A DNA stretch of 64,000 nucleotides. It comes from an uncultured Bacteroidota bacterium (GTDB lineage Bacteria; Bacteroidota; Bacteroidia; Chitinophagales; Chitinophagaceae). The stretch covers positions 1 through 64,000 of the forward strand of contig CAIJXT010000009.1 in assembly GCA_903824665.1 (NCBI GenBank), written 5' to 3'. Under the pieces are notes generated by a model that had not been told where the DNA came from, searched no databases, and saw only the letters and a list, made by a program, of their open reading frames with translations. Every line of letters begins with the position of its first letter. Within the stretch, counting starts at the first letter, position 1. A program made the translations under genes and the position numbers. This document shows, one piece after another, positions 18,034-25,952 of the stretch.

Positions 18034-18924
18034 TTACGCTCGCAGCAACATGGCAGCAATGGTAAATACTGCAAACACCACGCTGGCTACACCATTCGTA
18101 TTGGCAAATGCAATACCAACTTTGCTTAGATCATTTGGCTTCACCAGCAGGTGCTGATAGACAAGCATACTTGCGTAAAACAGCACACCCGCCCAATACA
18201 CAACACCCAGTTGCCCTTCAATACCCGCCCATACCACAAAACCGGCAGAAAGCACATGCAACAGGGAGGATACAAAAAGGGAACGCCGCACACCCAACGC
18301 AGCAGGTATAGAATGTAAAGTGTTGCTACGGTCAAATTCTTCGTCCTGCAATGCATATATGATATCAAACCCAGCCACCCAGGTAAGCACTGCAAACGAA
18401 AACAACAACGGGAATAAAGCAAAAACGCCTGTCACAGAAAGGTAGGAGCCAATTGGCGACAGAGACAACCCAACACCCAACACCAGATGGCAAAGCGATG
18501 TAAACCGCTTGGTGTAGCTGTAAAACAAGACAACAAACAAAGCCACAAATGATAATTGGAAACATGCCGGATTAATGAACCAGGTGGTCGCAACAAACAA
18601 AACAGAATTAATAATGGTAAAGGCAAGTGCTTTAGACGGACTAATAACCCCGGCCGGGATCTCTCGTTTCGCTGTTCTCGGATTCAGTGCGTCAAAGCGC
18701 CTGTCTATATACCGGTTGAACGCCATCGCAGCACTTCGGGCAAATACCATACAAAGCAGCATTTTAACCAGCATGGCCCATTCAAACTGACCGGTATTCA
18801 TTCGCAACACACCTGCAGTGAACCCAATGAAGGCGAAAGGCAATGCAAAAACAGTATGGCTGAATTTGATAAGTGACAAATAATGCCTGATACCACGCAG
18901 AGGTGTTGGTACAACTCTTTCCAT
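18034..18924 (-). CDS. UbiA-family prenyltransferase (4-hydroxybenzoate/MqnP-like)
   Basis: This 296-aa inner-membrane prenyltransferase has about eight to nine helices. The first Asp-rich prenyl-diphosphate site is N70-x3-D74-x3-D78 (FNRYIDRRFD), and the second is D194EEFD198 after GFDIIYALQ. It attaches a polyprenyl chain to an aromatic acid in quinone synthesis. Bacteroidota make menaquinone; UbiA-type proteins with this motif pair include MqnP of the futalosine route, but the pathway cannot be fixed here because no other quinone gene is in the window. ATG at 18924 is preferred to the TTG just before it. It begins 4 nt after the DUF1573 gene stop (18929), so the two form an operon. Confidence 0.85.
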   Translation of the reverse strand: MERVVPTPLRGIRHYLSLIKFSHTVFALPFAFIGFTAGVLRMNTGQFEWAMLVKMLLCMVFARSAAMAFNRYIDRRFDALNPRTAKREIPAGVISPSKALAFTIINSVLFVATTWFINPACFQLSFVALFVVLFYSYTKRFTSLCHLVLGVGLSLSPIGSYLSVTGVFALFPLLFSFAVLTWVAGFDIIYALQDEEFDRSNTLHSIPAALGVRRSLFVSSLLHVLSAGFVVWAGIEGQLGVVYWAGVLFYASMLVYQHLLVKPNDLSKVGIAFANTNGVASVVFAVFTIAAMLLRA

Positions 18925-18928
18925 CAAA

Positions 18929-19456
18929 TTAGTTTATATCGGCTTCTATACCAATCGACACCGCTTCCTGCAGCGAATTGGAATGTACAATAATGTTCTT
19001 CTGCTGAAAACCTGATTTCCCAGAGGTATTGAACACCACGGTTATCTCTCCGTCGCTTCCGGGTGCTATCGGGTCTTCCGGGTAATTGGGAACAGTGCAC
19101 CCACAGGTCACATCCGTTTTGGCAATCATCAGCGGATGAAACCCTGTATTTTTAAAACGGAACGTATGCTTCAGTATCTTACCCTCTGGCTGCTTGCCAA
19201 AACTGTATTTTGTTTCATAAAACTGAATTGTCGTTTTAGGCATTTCGGCCACACGCTGGCTGCGGGTTCTTGTCTGCTCCGGGTAAATCTCACCACGGTA
19301 CACTTCTCCATCCTTGCTGTAGAAAATACCCTCGCCTCCACCTCTGAATCGCCTGAACATCGCATTCCGGCTCACACCGGTCAATTCTATAATTACCAAT
19401 GTAAATACAGACAGGGTCAGCACAGTGAGCATGATCGCCTTATAATTCTTTTCCAT
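18929..19456 (-). CDS. DUF1573 domain protein
   Basis: This 175-aa protein has one N-terminal membrane anchor or uncleaved signal (residues ~8-28). A single DUF1573 Ig-like domain follows at about 73-173, with FGKQPEGKILKHTFRFKNTG, the VTCGCTVP pair of cysteines and VHSNS. These domains are common in Bacteroidota periplasmic or outer-surface proteins, and their molecular role is not established. It is the first gene of a two-gene unit with the UbiA prenyltransferase. Confidence 0.8.
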   Translation of the reverse strand: MEKNYKAIMLTVLTLSVFTLVIIELTGVSRNAMFRRFRGGGEGIFYSKDGEVYRGEIYPEQTRTRSQRVAEMPKTTIQFYETKYSFGKQPEGKILKHTFRFKNTGFHPLMIAKTDVTCGCTVPNYPEDPIAPGSDGEITVVFNTSGKSGFQQKNIIVHSNSLQEAVSIGIEADIN

Positions 19457-19479
19457 CAGACAATGCTATATTGTTACCA

Positions 19480-19487
19480 CAAAGATA
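19480..19487 (-). promoter_or_regulatory. -7 promoter element, DUF1573-ubiA unit
   Basis: The minus strand reads TATCTTTG 24 nt upstream of the ATG at 19456. No clear -33 TTG was found. Confidence 0.55.
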
Positions 19488-19568
19488 ACGATAATAGCAC
19501 ACGCAGAACCAGCGCATTACATAAACAGACGTTAATACCAGGACGCCCATCTCGTTTTTTGCGCGAAA

Positions 19569-21866
19569 CTATCTTACCACTGTGAATTTGCCATAGAACT
19601 TACTCACTCCGCTTTGCAGTATGCATATATACATTCCTGATGGCAGATCGCCTATTGTTATGGTAGTATGGCCATAATTGGGCGGCAATGTTTTGCTGCG
19701 ATAATGACGCCCCTGCACATCAATAATATTAAGTGTTACGTCATCGCTGTCGAGCCCACTCCACGATATATTCAATAGGTCCTTCGCAGGATTAGGGTAT
19801 ACCACCATTTTTCCCACTTGACTCACATCTGGTGTTGTAGCCTGATACACTTTTCGTTTGTAAAATTCGAGACCACCACGGATATTACCTTTTATCAGCG
19901 AGTAGCTGCCGCTGCCGTCAATATCGCCCACCGTTACCGAGGTGCGGTGATTACCGTATACTCCATAATAGGTGGCGGGGCTATTATACATACTATGCGT
20001 AGAGTCTATATATGAAAACCTGCCATCGATCAAAGAAAATGTTGCTGTTGTATCGCCTGTCTGAAAACCCGAATACTGATACACATTGCCCGAGTTACTG
20101 CCCATCAGCAGAAAATCGGTTCCTGTCGGGTCTACCTTTCCTATAAAAGGCACAGAATAGTTACCAAAGCTTTGTAAAGGATCCGATTTAGCTTGCCCCA
20201 GACGTTTGTTGATAAGCTTTAATACAACCGTACCCGGGGTACTGCTTATGTTTCTGTAGTACTGAATATAACCATATATACTACCAATGATAAGATCTTT
20301 TTTCCCATCCTTGTCAATATCATAGATAAATGGAGCAGCATTGCCATCTACGTTGATTACGGTACCGCTATTATCTAGCAGCTCCAACTGTGTTAACTGC
20401 CAGTCTGGTTGCAACCCCTCGCTTGAAGCCATGTTCCTGAAAAAAGACAGTGTACCATTGGTATGACCAACGACAAGGTCAGTTCTACCATCATTATCAA
20501 TATCCCCGGTTGCAGGAGCCGCCCCGGCAAAACTATGTACACTTATACCCGCCAGGTCCTTGGTCTGCAGGGTAAAGGAAGCATTACCTGTTGTACTGGT
20601 ATTTTTGTAGTAAGAAAGTCGACTCTTCAATAATCCACCCGGCTGGCGGTATCCATCAGACCCTACTATAAGATCAGGCCTGCCGTCTTTGTCATAATCA
20701 AACAGCATAGGGTAGCTGGCACTGCCCAGGTCTATGCTTTTATCTGTAAGAAACGAGTCTGACTGAAACTGCCAATCCGGTGTGCCCGTACTTGAATTGT
20801 TTCTGTAATACCAGACGTTATTGTAATTTTCTGAGCTGGTACCGGCATTGGGGGCCACCAGCAGATCCTTTTTGCCATCCATATTAATATCCAGATGGAA
20901 GGCCGCCGGCCACGTTGGAAGCACAACCTGTTTGCCGCCGGTCTGCCAAAGCGTATCCTGCGATATCATCGTGTCTACCGGGTAAGAATGCTCTACTTTA
21001 CCATTCTTCAAAAAGGTCATTTCATTAAACGATACACTGCCATCCAGGTAATCCATATCACCGTCCATATCCCAGTCGAACAGGCAAAGCGAATTTCCGG
21101 AATGGGTTGGTTTCTCCTCAGTACCGGCCGGACGTGCCAGCCCGGCATTACTGCACGAATAACCAAGACTATGTGTACGGTAGAAGCCCTGATAAACTTT
21201 TCCCCAGCAACGGTCCTTCAGTTTTATTCTGATACTATCGCAGGGAAGCCCATCCTCTACCCGCATGTTTTTGTAGTAATACATGTAACCACCCGTAATG
21301 TAATACGATACGAAATCCACATCGCCATCGCCATCCACATCTGTTATTGCGGGTATATCACCGGGGTTCACATATGCATTCGCAGCACCGCCAGACATCG
21401 CATCGTTGAAATAAAACAGGCTCTTATAAAATTCGAAGCAGAGTTCGTTGCCGGCATTGTAATACCCACGATAAGCCGAAAAACCATCGCTGCCCCGATC
21501 AAACAAATCAGGAACACCATCGCAATTATAGTCTACCAGCAACATATACCCATAACAAGCGGGGAATTTGAGTGCATATTTAGGCGCATATTTATAGTTA
21601 GGCATACCGGCAATCATGCCAGTGTTGACCAACGTAGTTATACCCAGACCTGCTTCAAAAATCACCAGGTCCTGCAATCCGTCACGGTTCACGTCAGCCG
21701 ATGATATCTGCGGATTATTAAAACCGCCGCACCATGCCAGTGGCAGCTGTCGGCTGTAAGCATAGACTTTTACAGTAGTATCGTGCTGGTAAAACTCCTG
21801 CGCACTAAGTTCGGAGCCTGCCAGAAACAGGCACGCCATAACACCTACTTTATGCAATAGATTCAT
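19569..21866 (-). CDS. Secreted FG-GAP/VCBS-repeat protein with T9SS type A tail
   Basis: This 765-aa protein has a signal peptide (MNLLHKVGVMACLFLAG…SAQ). At least eight FG-GAP/VCBS repeats carry calcium-binding Asp/Gly loops (DVNRDGLQDLV, DYNCDGVPDLF, DVDGDGDVDFV, DWDMDGDMDYL, DINMDGKKDLL, DYDKDGRPDLI, DIDNDGRTDLV, DIDKDGKKDLI). The repeats probably form a Ca2+-stabilised beta-propeller. The last ~80 residues (VVYPNPAKDLLNISW … GMYICILQSG) are a T9SS type A sorting domain. It is predicted to be cell-surface or released, with a binding rather than enzymatic role, since no catalytic motif is evident. Confidence 0.85.
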   Translation of the reverse strand: MNLLHKVGVMACLFLAGSELSAQEFYQHDTTVKVYAYSRQLPLAWCGGFNNPQISSADVNRDGLQDLVIFEAGLGITTLVNTGMIAGMPNYKYAPKYALKFPACYGYMLLVDYNCDGVPDLFDRGSDGFSAYRGYYNAGNELCFEFYKSLFYFNDAMSGGAANAYVNPGDIPAITDVDGDGDVDFVSYYITGGYMYYYKNMRVEDGLPCDSIRIKLKDRCWGKVYQGFYRTHSLGYSCSNAGLARPAGTEEKPTHSGNSLCLFDWDMDGDMDYLDGSVSFNEMTFLKNGKVEHSYPVDTMISQDTLWQTGGKQVVLPTWPAAFHLDINMDGKKDLLVAPNAGTSSENYNNVWYYRNNSSTGTPDWQFQSDSFLTDKSIDLGSASYPMLFDYDKDGRPDLIVGSDGYRQPGGLLKSRLSYYKNTSTTGNASFTLQTKDLAGISVHSFAGAAPATGDIDNDGRTDLVVGHTNGTLSFFRNMASSEGLQPDWQLTQLELLDNSGTVINVDGNAAPFIYDIDKDGKKDLIIGSIYGYIQYYRNISSTPGTVVLKLINKRLGQAKSDPLQSFGNYSVPFIGKVDPTGTDFLLMGSNSGNVYQYSGFQTGDTTATFSLIDGRFSYIDSTHSMYNSPATYYGVYGNHRTSVTVGDIDGSGSYSLIKGNIRGGLEFYKRKVYQATTPDVSQVGKMVVYPNPAKDLLNISWSGLDSDDVTLNIIDVQGRHYRSKTLPPNYGHTTITIGDLPSGMYICILQSGVSKFYGKFTVVR

Positions 21867-21996
21867 AGTAAAATATTCAACCTAAAGTTAGCGAATATTA
21901 TGCCAATTGCAGTAAAATAAATCGAAATACCCGGTTCCGGAAAGGGGGTAACAATACCTGCCAAAAGCAAATATTAACCAAAAACAAATAAAATGC

Positions 21997-22809
21997 TTAA
22001 TGGTACTTTTTCAATGGAGAATCAGCTTCTTTGAGAAAATGCCTGTATACCATTTTGTCAGCAATACCCGGCAACAGCTTACTCAACCACACAGCCATCT
22101 TGCCCTGCAACGACAACACTACGCTGCGCCGCCTACCCGTTACAGCAGCCAATACATGTGCAGCACATTGCTCAGATGTCATAAGCTTGCTCTCATCCAG
22201 TGGTGTCTCAGCCTGTGTAGACCCGTCTGCTATACGGGCCACATTGCGGATGTTGGATGCCGTAAAACCCGGCGATACCCACATTACATGCGCTCCGGTA
22301 TGCAGCAGCTCGGTACGCAACGACTCCAGAAATCCCTGCATCGCAAACTTGGAAGCAGAGTAACCGGTACGCCCTGGCAACCCCCGGTAACCGGCTATAG
22401 AAGATATACCCACAATCACACCTTTATGCTTGATTATGGATGGTAACACACGCTTGGTGCAATAAACAGTACCCCAGAAATTGATATCCATCAGCTCGCG
22501 GATCACATTAATATCGGCATCCTCAAACAAAGCCCGCATACTGATACCAGCATTATTAATCAGTACATCTACCCTCCCCCATTGCTTCAATACAGCATCT
22601 ATAAATGTATAACAATCAGTCTCTTTGCTCACATCCGCCTGAAAACACAACAGCTTATCGCTGGCAGGAAAAAGGGCTTTGAGTTTCGCGAAATTTCTCG
22701 CACATACAGCCACCAGCGCACCCTGTGCCAGTGCTGCCTCGGTCAGTGCCTTCCCTATACCAGACGATCCGCCCGTTATTACTACTACTTTATTGCTGAG
22801 TGTTGCCAT
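21997..22809 (-). CDS. Short-chain dehydrogenase/reductase (SDR)
   Basis: This 270-aa NAD(P)-dependent oxidoreductase has the Rossmann glycine motif GGSSGIG at residues 13-19 and NNAG near 92. The catalytic Ser lies in GISSIAGYRG, and the Tyr/Lys pair is in GYSASKFAMQGF. A C-terminal tail contains basic and hydrophobic residues (SLQGKMAVWLSKLLPGI), as in classical SDRs that associate with membranes. ATG at 22809 is favoured because it directly precedes the first beta-strand and lies 12 nt after a -7 promoter. Substrate unknown; no pathway neighbours. Confidence 0.87.
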   Translation of the reverse strand: MATLSNKVVVITGGSSGIGKALTEAALAQGALVAVCARNFAKLKALFPASDKLLCFQADVSKETDCYTFIDAVLKQWGRVDVLINNAGISMRALFEDADINVIRELMDINFWGTVYCTKRVLPSIIKHKGVIVGISSIAGYRGLPGRTGYSASKFAMQGFLESLRTELLHTGAHVMWVSPGFTASNIRNVARIADGSTQAETPLDESKLMTSEQCAAHVLAAVTGRRRSVVLSLQGKMAVWLSKLLPGIADKMVYRHFLKEADSPLKKYH

Positions 22810-22821
22810 GATGAAGTAGCG

Positions 22822-22852
22822 CAAAGGTAAACCTTAGCTCGTAGATGCCCAA
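22822..22852 (-). promoter_or_regulatory. Promoter of SDR gene (-7 and -33)
   Basis: The minus strand has TACCTTTG (22829-22822) and a TTG at 22852-22850, 20 nt apart, matching Bacteroidota -7/-33 spacing. Transcription would start only a few bases before the ATG at 22809. Confidence 0.6.
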
Positions 22853-22964
22853 TAAACGGTTTTAGATAACATGCAAAAATAACACACATATCATTATACT
22901 TAAATCAAATGAATAAATGTTCAATGTTTTGGCTATTCGGCAATTTGAGGATTTAGCAAACTGA

Positions 22965-23393
22965 ATGAATTTGATAATTTTATTTGCAGTAGAAGCACAA
23001 GACACGGAGAACGGAATGCTATTAAAGGATGTTAACATTACAAGCACCCTACTGCCGGATAGTGCCAACAATTATAAAAAGGTTGGGCATGACTACGCTT
23101 TCCACGGTATGGTAGACCATCAAAAACCAGAGTATATAAAAGATAAGGTGATACACGCAAACACTTTTGAAGGAGCCGTTCGCCTTTTCGATAGAATGGT
23201 AATCGGTATCTCTCACAACATCTCTCAGAAACACATGCAATCCTATTGTAACGAAAGTGCTTACAGGTACAACGAACCTAAATCTACTGACCCTTTCAGG
23301 TTATGAACAGCAGTCAAAAAGTTCGGAAATTCACTGTTAACCTACAACAAACTCACAGGAAAAACAGAATCACCGCAACAGGCAGTTATTTAG
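22965..23393 (+). pseudogene. Decayed ISXO2/IS1595-type transposase fragment
   Basis: The first 113 codons read like the C-terminal catalytic part of an ISXO2-like (IS1595-family) DDE transposase. Landmarks are LLPDS with the second catalytic Asp, HANTFEGAVRLFDRMVIGI and SQKHMQSYCNESAYRYN. After a stop at 23304-23306 the homology continues in another frame as SLLTYNKLTGK up to a stop at 23391-23393, showing an indel. The N-terminal half, with the zinc ribbon and first Asp, is absent: an in-frame stop sits immediately before the first ATG. It is therefore a non-functional remnant. It overlaps the end of the convergent nuclease gene by a few bases. Confidence 0.75.
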
Positions 23394-24288
23394 CCCCACC
23401 TTTAGCGTACCCATCACGGTGGAAAACGTACGGCTCATTTTCTTTTGGAAAAGGTAATTCTAAGGGATCTGTAAACTCAAGACCCTCGGGTGTTAGCACC
23501 TCCCATTTGACCCGCTTTTGTTCAATAGCTCGTTTAATGTTCTGTTGCTTCACACTCAATTTTGATGTGCCCGTTTTAACCTCAATGAAATACACAGTTA
23601 TATTTTCTTCACCTTCATTGTGACCATCAAAAACAAGCAAATCTATCGGACTACCTATAAACCTTACGTCCTTATGATTGAACGGAAAATTAGAGTGAAA
23701 TGGTAGTAAATGCTCGGTGATCTTGCCCATATTCACACTTCCACTACGTTTAATAGCATCTTGCCGGATTCGTAATTCATTTTCATCAATCCATACTTTA
23801 AGTAAAATTCGAGCCTGAGAACGCGCCTCTGTTAACTTATACTGCTCACATTGAGCCGTAAATCGCTCCTCCGCACTTTTCAATTGCAACTTATGTTTAG
23901 TTTCTAACTCTTGCCTTAGTTCATTTGTTGTTTTCAAATGCTCTAACGCTTTATCGGTATTGGTTTGCTGATGCTTTATAATTAAATCGTTTAACCTCTT
24001 ATTCAATTCCCCAATTTCTTTATTCTTTAACTCGTTCAAGGTGTTACGTAGGTCTTTTAGCTTGTTCTCGTATTCCAGTCTTGCTACATTTACCGCTTGC
24101 TGTAAATCCTTGTCCTTTTGCTTTAACTGTTCTTGATATTCTTTCTGCTTAACCTCTAAAAACTTTGAATTAGATTCAACACTTGTAATTTTATCTTTGC
24201 TCCAACGATCCGACGTCCATATCCAAAAAACAAGCACACAAACAGCAAGGATTAATGCAACACCCAAATTATCAGAAAATAGCAGCAT
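23386..24288 (-). CDS. Membrane-anchored coiled-coil protein with Holliday-junction-resolvase-like nuclease domain
   Basis: This 300-aa protein has three parts. Residues ~9-25 are a hydrophobic membrane anchor. About 40-165 is a long charged coiled coil. About 180-255 resembles the archaeal-type Holliday junction resolvase-related endonuclease domain (PD-(D/E)XK fold). Visible active-site candidates are E192 in GKITEHLLPF, D216/D221 in SPIDLLVFDG and E236-K238 in FIEVKTG, the pattern E…D…ExK. The gene is AT-rich and A/K-rich compared with its neighbours and sits in an island with a transposase remnant, so recent acquisition is likely. The biological role is unknown; a defence-related or mobile-element nuclease is an inference. 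No methyltransferase or helicase partner is next to it. Confidence 0.75.
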   Translation of the reverse strand: MLLFSDNLGVALILAVCVLVFWIWTSDRWSKDKITSVESNSKFLEVKQKEYQEQLKQKDKDLQQAVNVARLEYENKLKDLRNTLNELKNKEIGELNKRLNDLIIKHQQTNTDKALEHLKTTNELRQELETKHKLQLKSAEERFTAQCEQYKLTEARSQARILLKVWIDENELRIRQDAIKRSGSVNMGKITEHLLPFHSNFPFNHKDVRFIGSPIDLLVFDGHNEGEENITVYFIEVKTGTSKLSVKQQNIKRAIEQKRVKWEVLTPEGLEFTDPLELPFPKENEPYVFHRDGYAKGGAK

Positions 24289-24402
24289 TGCGTATTTTTT
24301 TAACCAAATTTATACAATACTTTACAAACAGTTACAATGCCTTACAGCAATCTACAACAAAATTGCCTATCTTGAAGCGGTTCATAGTAACACATTTTCC
24401 CC

Positions 24403-24537
24403 ATTGATAAAAAGAAAAAAACAAAAGTTCCAAACAAATACGAAGAAAAAGTAGCTGTGAACTGCTCGTTCAGTGAAGTACTTAGAGCAATTGAGTTGCA
24501 GCCACCAATAAAACAAAACAGAATTTGTTTATTCTAG
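24403..24537 (+). pseudogene. Possible broken small ORF
   Basis: An open frame of 44 codons begins with ATT GAT AAA AAG where ATG would be expected. It encodes a Lys-rich start and then NKYEEKVAVNCSFSEVLRA, ending at TAG (24535). Its composition resembles the small basic proteins of unknown function common in Bacteroidota. There is no ATG, GTG or TTG in frame after the upstream stop. It is either a start-codon mutant or chance coding. The rest of 24289-24600 shows only a 7-bp hairpin (CTGTATC/GATACAG at 24574-24592). Confidence 0.3.
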
Positions 24538-24608
24538 GAAAACGCTAATATCTGGTGTCATTTCTACTCATATCTGTATCATCAAGATACAGTACCAGCT
24601 AATACATA

Positions 24609-24824
24609 TTTACTGGAATTTCCCTTGCTTCCGCGCTATTTATACTGGAAAATCCGGACGAAGTAATACAAACCGATAACTATATAGTTTATCAGTCTGT
24701 TGTGGCAGAAGACAGTCAAAGCTATCTTACACGTATCTTTGTCAATGACCTCAAATCACCCAAGGTTGTAATAACAGCTTACAAAACTTCTAAAATCACT
24801 AAATATCATGATCGTAAAATATGA
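24609..24824 (+). pseudogene. 5'-truncated DUF4258-like gene
   Basis: In frame, the sequence reads ISLASALFILENPDEVIQTD … YLTRIFVN … VVITAYKTSKITKYHD and stops at TGA 24822-24824. The pattern leading through ENPDE to the final YKTSKI-KY motif matches DUF4258 proteins, which are commonly encoded directly upstream of DUF2283 proteins and look like toxin-antitoxin pairs. The usual N-terminal block (S-x-HA-x-ERM-x-ER) is missing, and no standard start codon exists between the upstream in-frame stop (24600) and the first motif. The 3' end overlaps the DUF2283 start by 17 nt, as expected for an original pair. Confidence 0.55.
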
Positions 24825-25002
24825 TAAGGAAGTGGATGTTCTGTCGCTCATTTTCAACGACAATCAAGTCGTAGAAAGCGACGAAGATAAACCGGGACTA
24901 ATTCTCGATTTTGACGATACAGGTACCGTTGTGAGCATCGAGATACTGGATGCTTCTAAGAAAATGAAGAACCCAACACAAGTAGAGTATCAGGCTGCCT
25001 GA
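24808..25002 (+). CDS. DUF2283 small protein (possible antitoxin-like partner)
   Basis: This 64-aa protein has the layout of DUF2283: an N-terminal VKYDKEVDVLSLIF, the VESDEDKPGLILDFDDTG core and an SIEILDAS strand. Its ATG overlaps the 3' end of the truncated DUF4258-like gene, the usual genomic arrangement. In other genomes this pair is thought to behave like a toxin-antitoxin module, but which partner does what has not been established to my knowledge. With the upstream partner truncated, this could be an orphan survivor. The last codons lie inside a hairpin shared with the convergent hemF gene. Confidence 0.75.
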   Translation: MIVKYDKEVDVLSLIFNDNQVVESDEDKPGLILDFDDTGTVVSIEILDASKKMKNPTQVEYQAA

Positions 25003-25031
25003 CAAGACCCTCTATCGTTCTCTTGTCAGGC
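24997..25031. terminator. Bidirectional hairpin between DUF2283 gene and hemF
   Basis: GCCTGACAAGA (24997-25007) and TCTTGTCAGGC (25021-25031) form a perfect 11-bp stem with a 13-nt loop. The stem includes the stop codons of both convergent genes. No long T-run follows on either strand, so it may block both transcripts or act with Rho. Confidence 0.55.
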
Positions 25032-25934
25032 CCATTCATTCGGGCGGTAATACTGCATCATCTGCTCCTCCCTGCTGCCGGGTTCAGGATGATGGTCGTA
25101 TACCCATCTCGCTCTGGGCGGCAGACTCATCAGTATACTCTCTGTCCGTCCATTAGTCTTCAACCCAAATAGCGTACCCCTGTCATGCACCAGGTTGAAC
25201 TCGACGTATCGGCCACGCCTCAATTCCTGCCATTCTATCTCCCGCTCACCGTAGGGCATATCCTTTCTTTTTTCGGCAATAGGCAGGTAAGCTGGCAGAA
25301 ACGCATTCCCGTTGGCTTGCTGAAAGGCAAAAAGTCTTTCAGTATTTGGTGCATCAGCCGCTCTCAGGTAGTCGTAAAACACCCCACCAATGCCCCTCAT
25401 TTCATTTTCCCGGTGTTTATTGGTGAAGTATTCATCGCACTGTTTCTTGTATTGGGCATACAGATCGGCTCCAAAAGGTGTGATAGCTGCTTTCAGGGTG
25501 CCATGAAAATGTCGGGCATCCTCCTCAAAAAGGTAATATGGCGTGAGGTCTGACCCGCCACCAAACCAACCATCTATTCGATCTCCGGCCTTGTTGTATA
25601 GCTCAAAATACCTCCAGTTGGCATGCACAGTAGGCACAAACGGATTGCGTGGATGAATGACAAGCGACAACCCGCACGCAAAAAAATCACTTTCCGGAAC
25701 CCCGAAGGCGTCCTGCATGGTCTTCGGTAGAGCGCCATGTACTATCGATGTATTAACTCCACCCTTTTCAAACACTGCACCGCCCTCTATCACTCTGGTT
25801 TTTCCACCACCACCTTCCTTCCGTTCCCATTTATCTTCTCTGAAGGCGGCACTACCGTCCACACCTTCAAGGCCGGCACAAATCGTATCCTGCAATCCGT
25901 GAATATATGCAACAAATTCATTTCTGATATCCAT
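25026..25934 (-). CDS. hemF: Oxygen-dependent coproporphyrinogen III oxidase
   Basis: HemF oxidatively decarboxylates coproporphyrinogen III to protoporphyrinogen IX using O2. This 302-aa protein carries family blocks KWERKEGGGGKTRVIEGG, FFACGLSLVIHPRNPFVPTVHAN with conserved His, WFGGGSDLTPYYLFEEDARHFH and GRYVEFNLVHDRGTLFGLKT, and ends YDHHPEPGSREE. It is the last gene of the hem operon, 18 nt after hemE. Using HemF rather than only HemN fits aerobic growth. Confidence 0.97.
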   Translation of the reverse strand: MDIRNEFVAYIHGLQDTICAGLEGVDGSAAFREDKWERKEGGGGKTRVIEGGAVFEKGGVNTSIVHGALPKTMQDAFGVPESDFFACGLSLVIHPRNPFVPTVHANWRYFELYNKAGDRIDGWFGGGSDLTPYYLFEEDARHFHGTLKAAITPFGADLYAQYKKQCDEYFTNKHRENEMRGIGGVFYDYLRAADAPNTERLFAFQQANGNAFLPAYLPIAEKRKDMPYGEREIEWQELRRGRYVEFNLVHDRGTLFGLKTNGRTESILMSLPPRARWVYDHHPEPGSREEQMMQYYRPNEWA

Positions 25935-25952
25935 CCGTTCAAGTCTACAATG

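Noticed and set aside
22862-23071. Small minus-strand protein gene
   Set aside because: It lies opposite the transposase remnant and has no family signature. Its start would rest on an unsupported site.
24574-24592. CTGTATC/GATACAG hairpin as terminator
   Set aside because: The stem is only 7 bp and AT-rich, with no T-run and no gene ending just before it.
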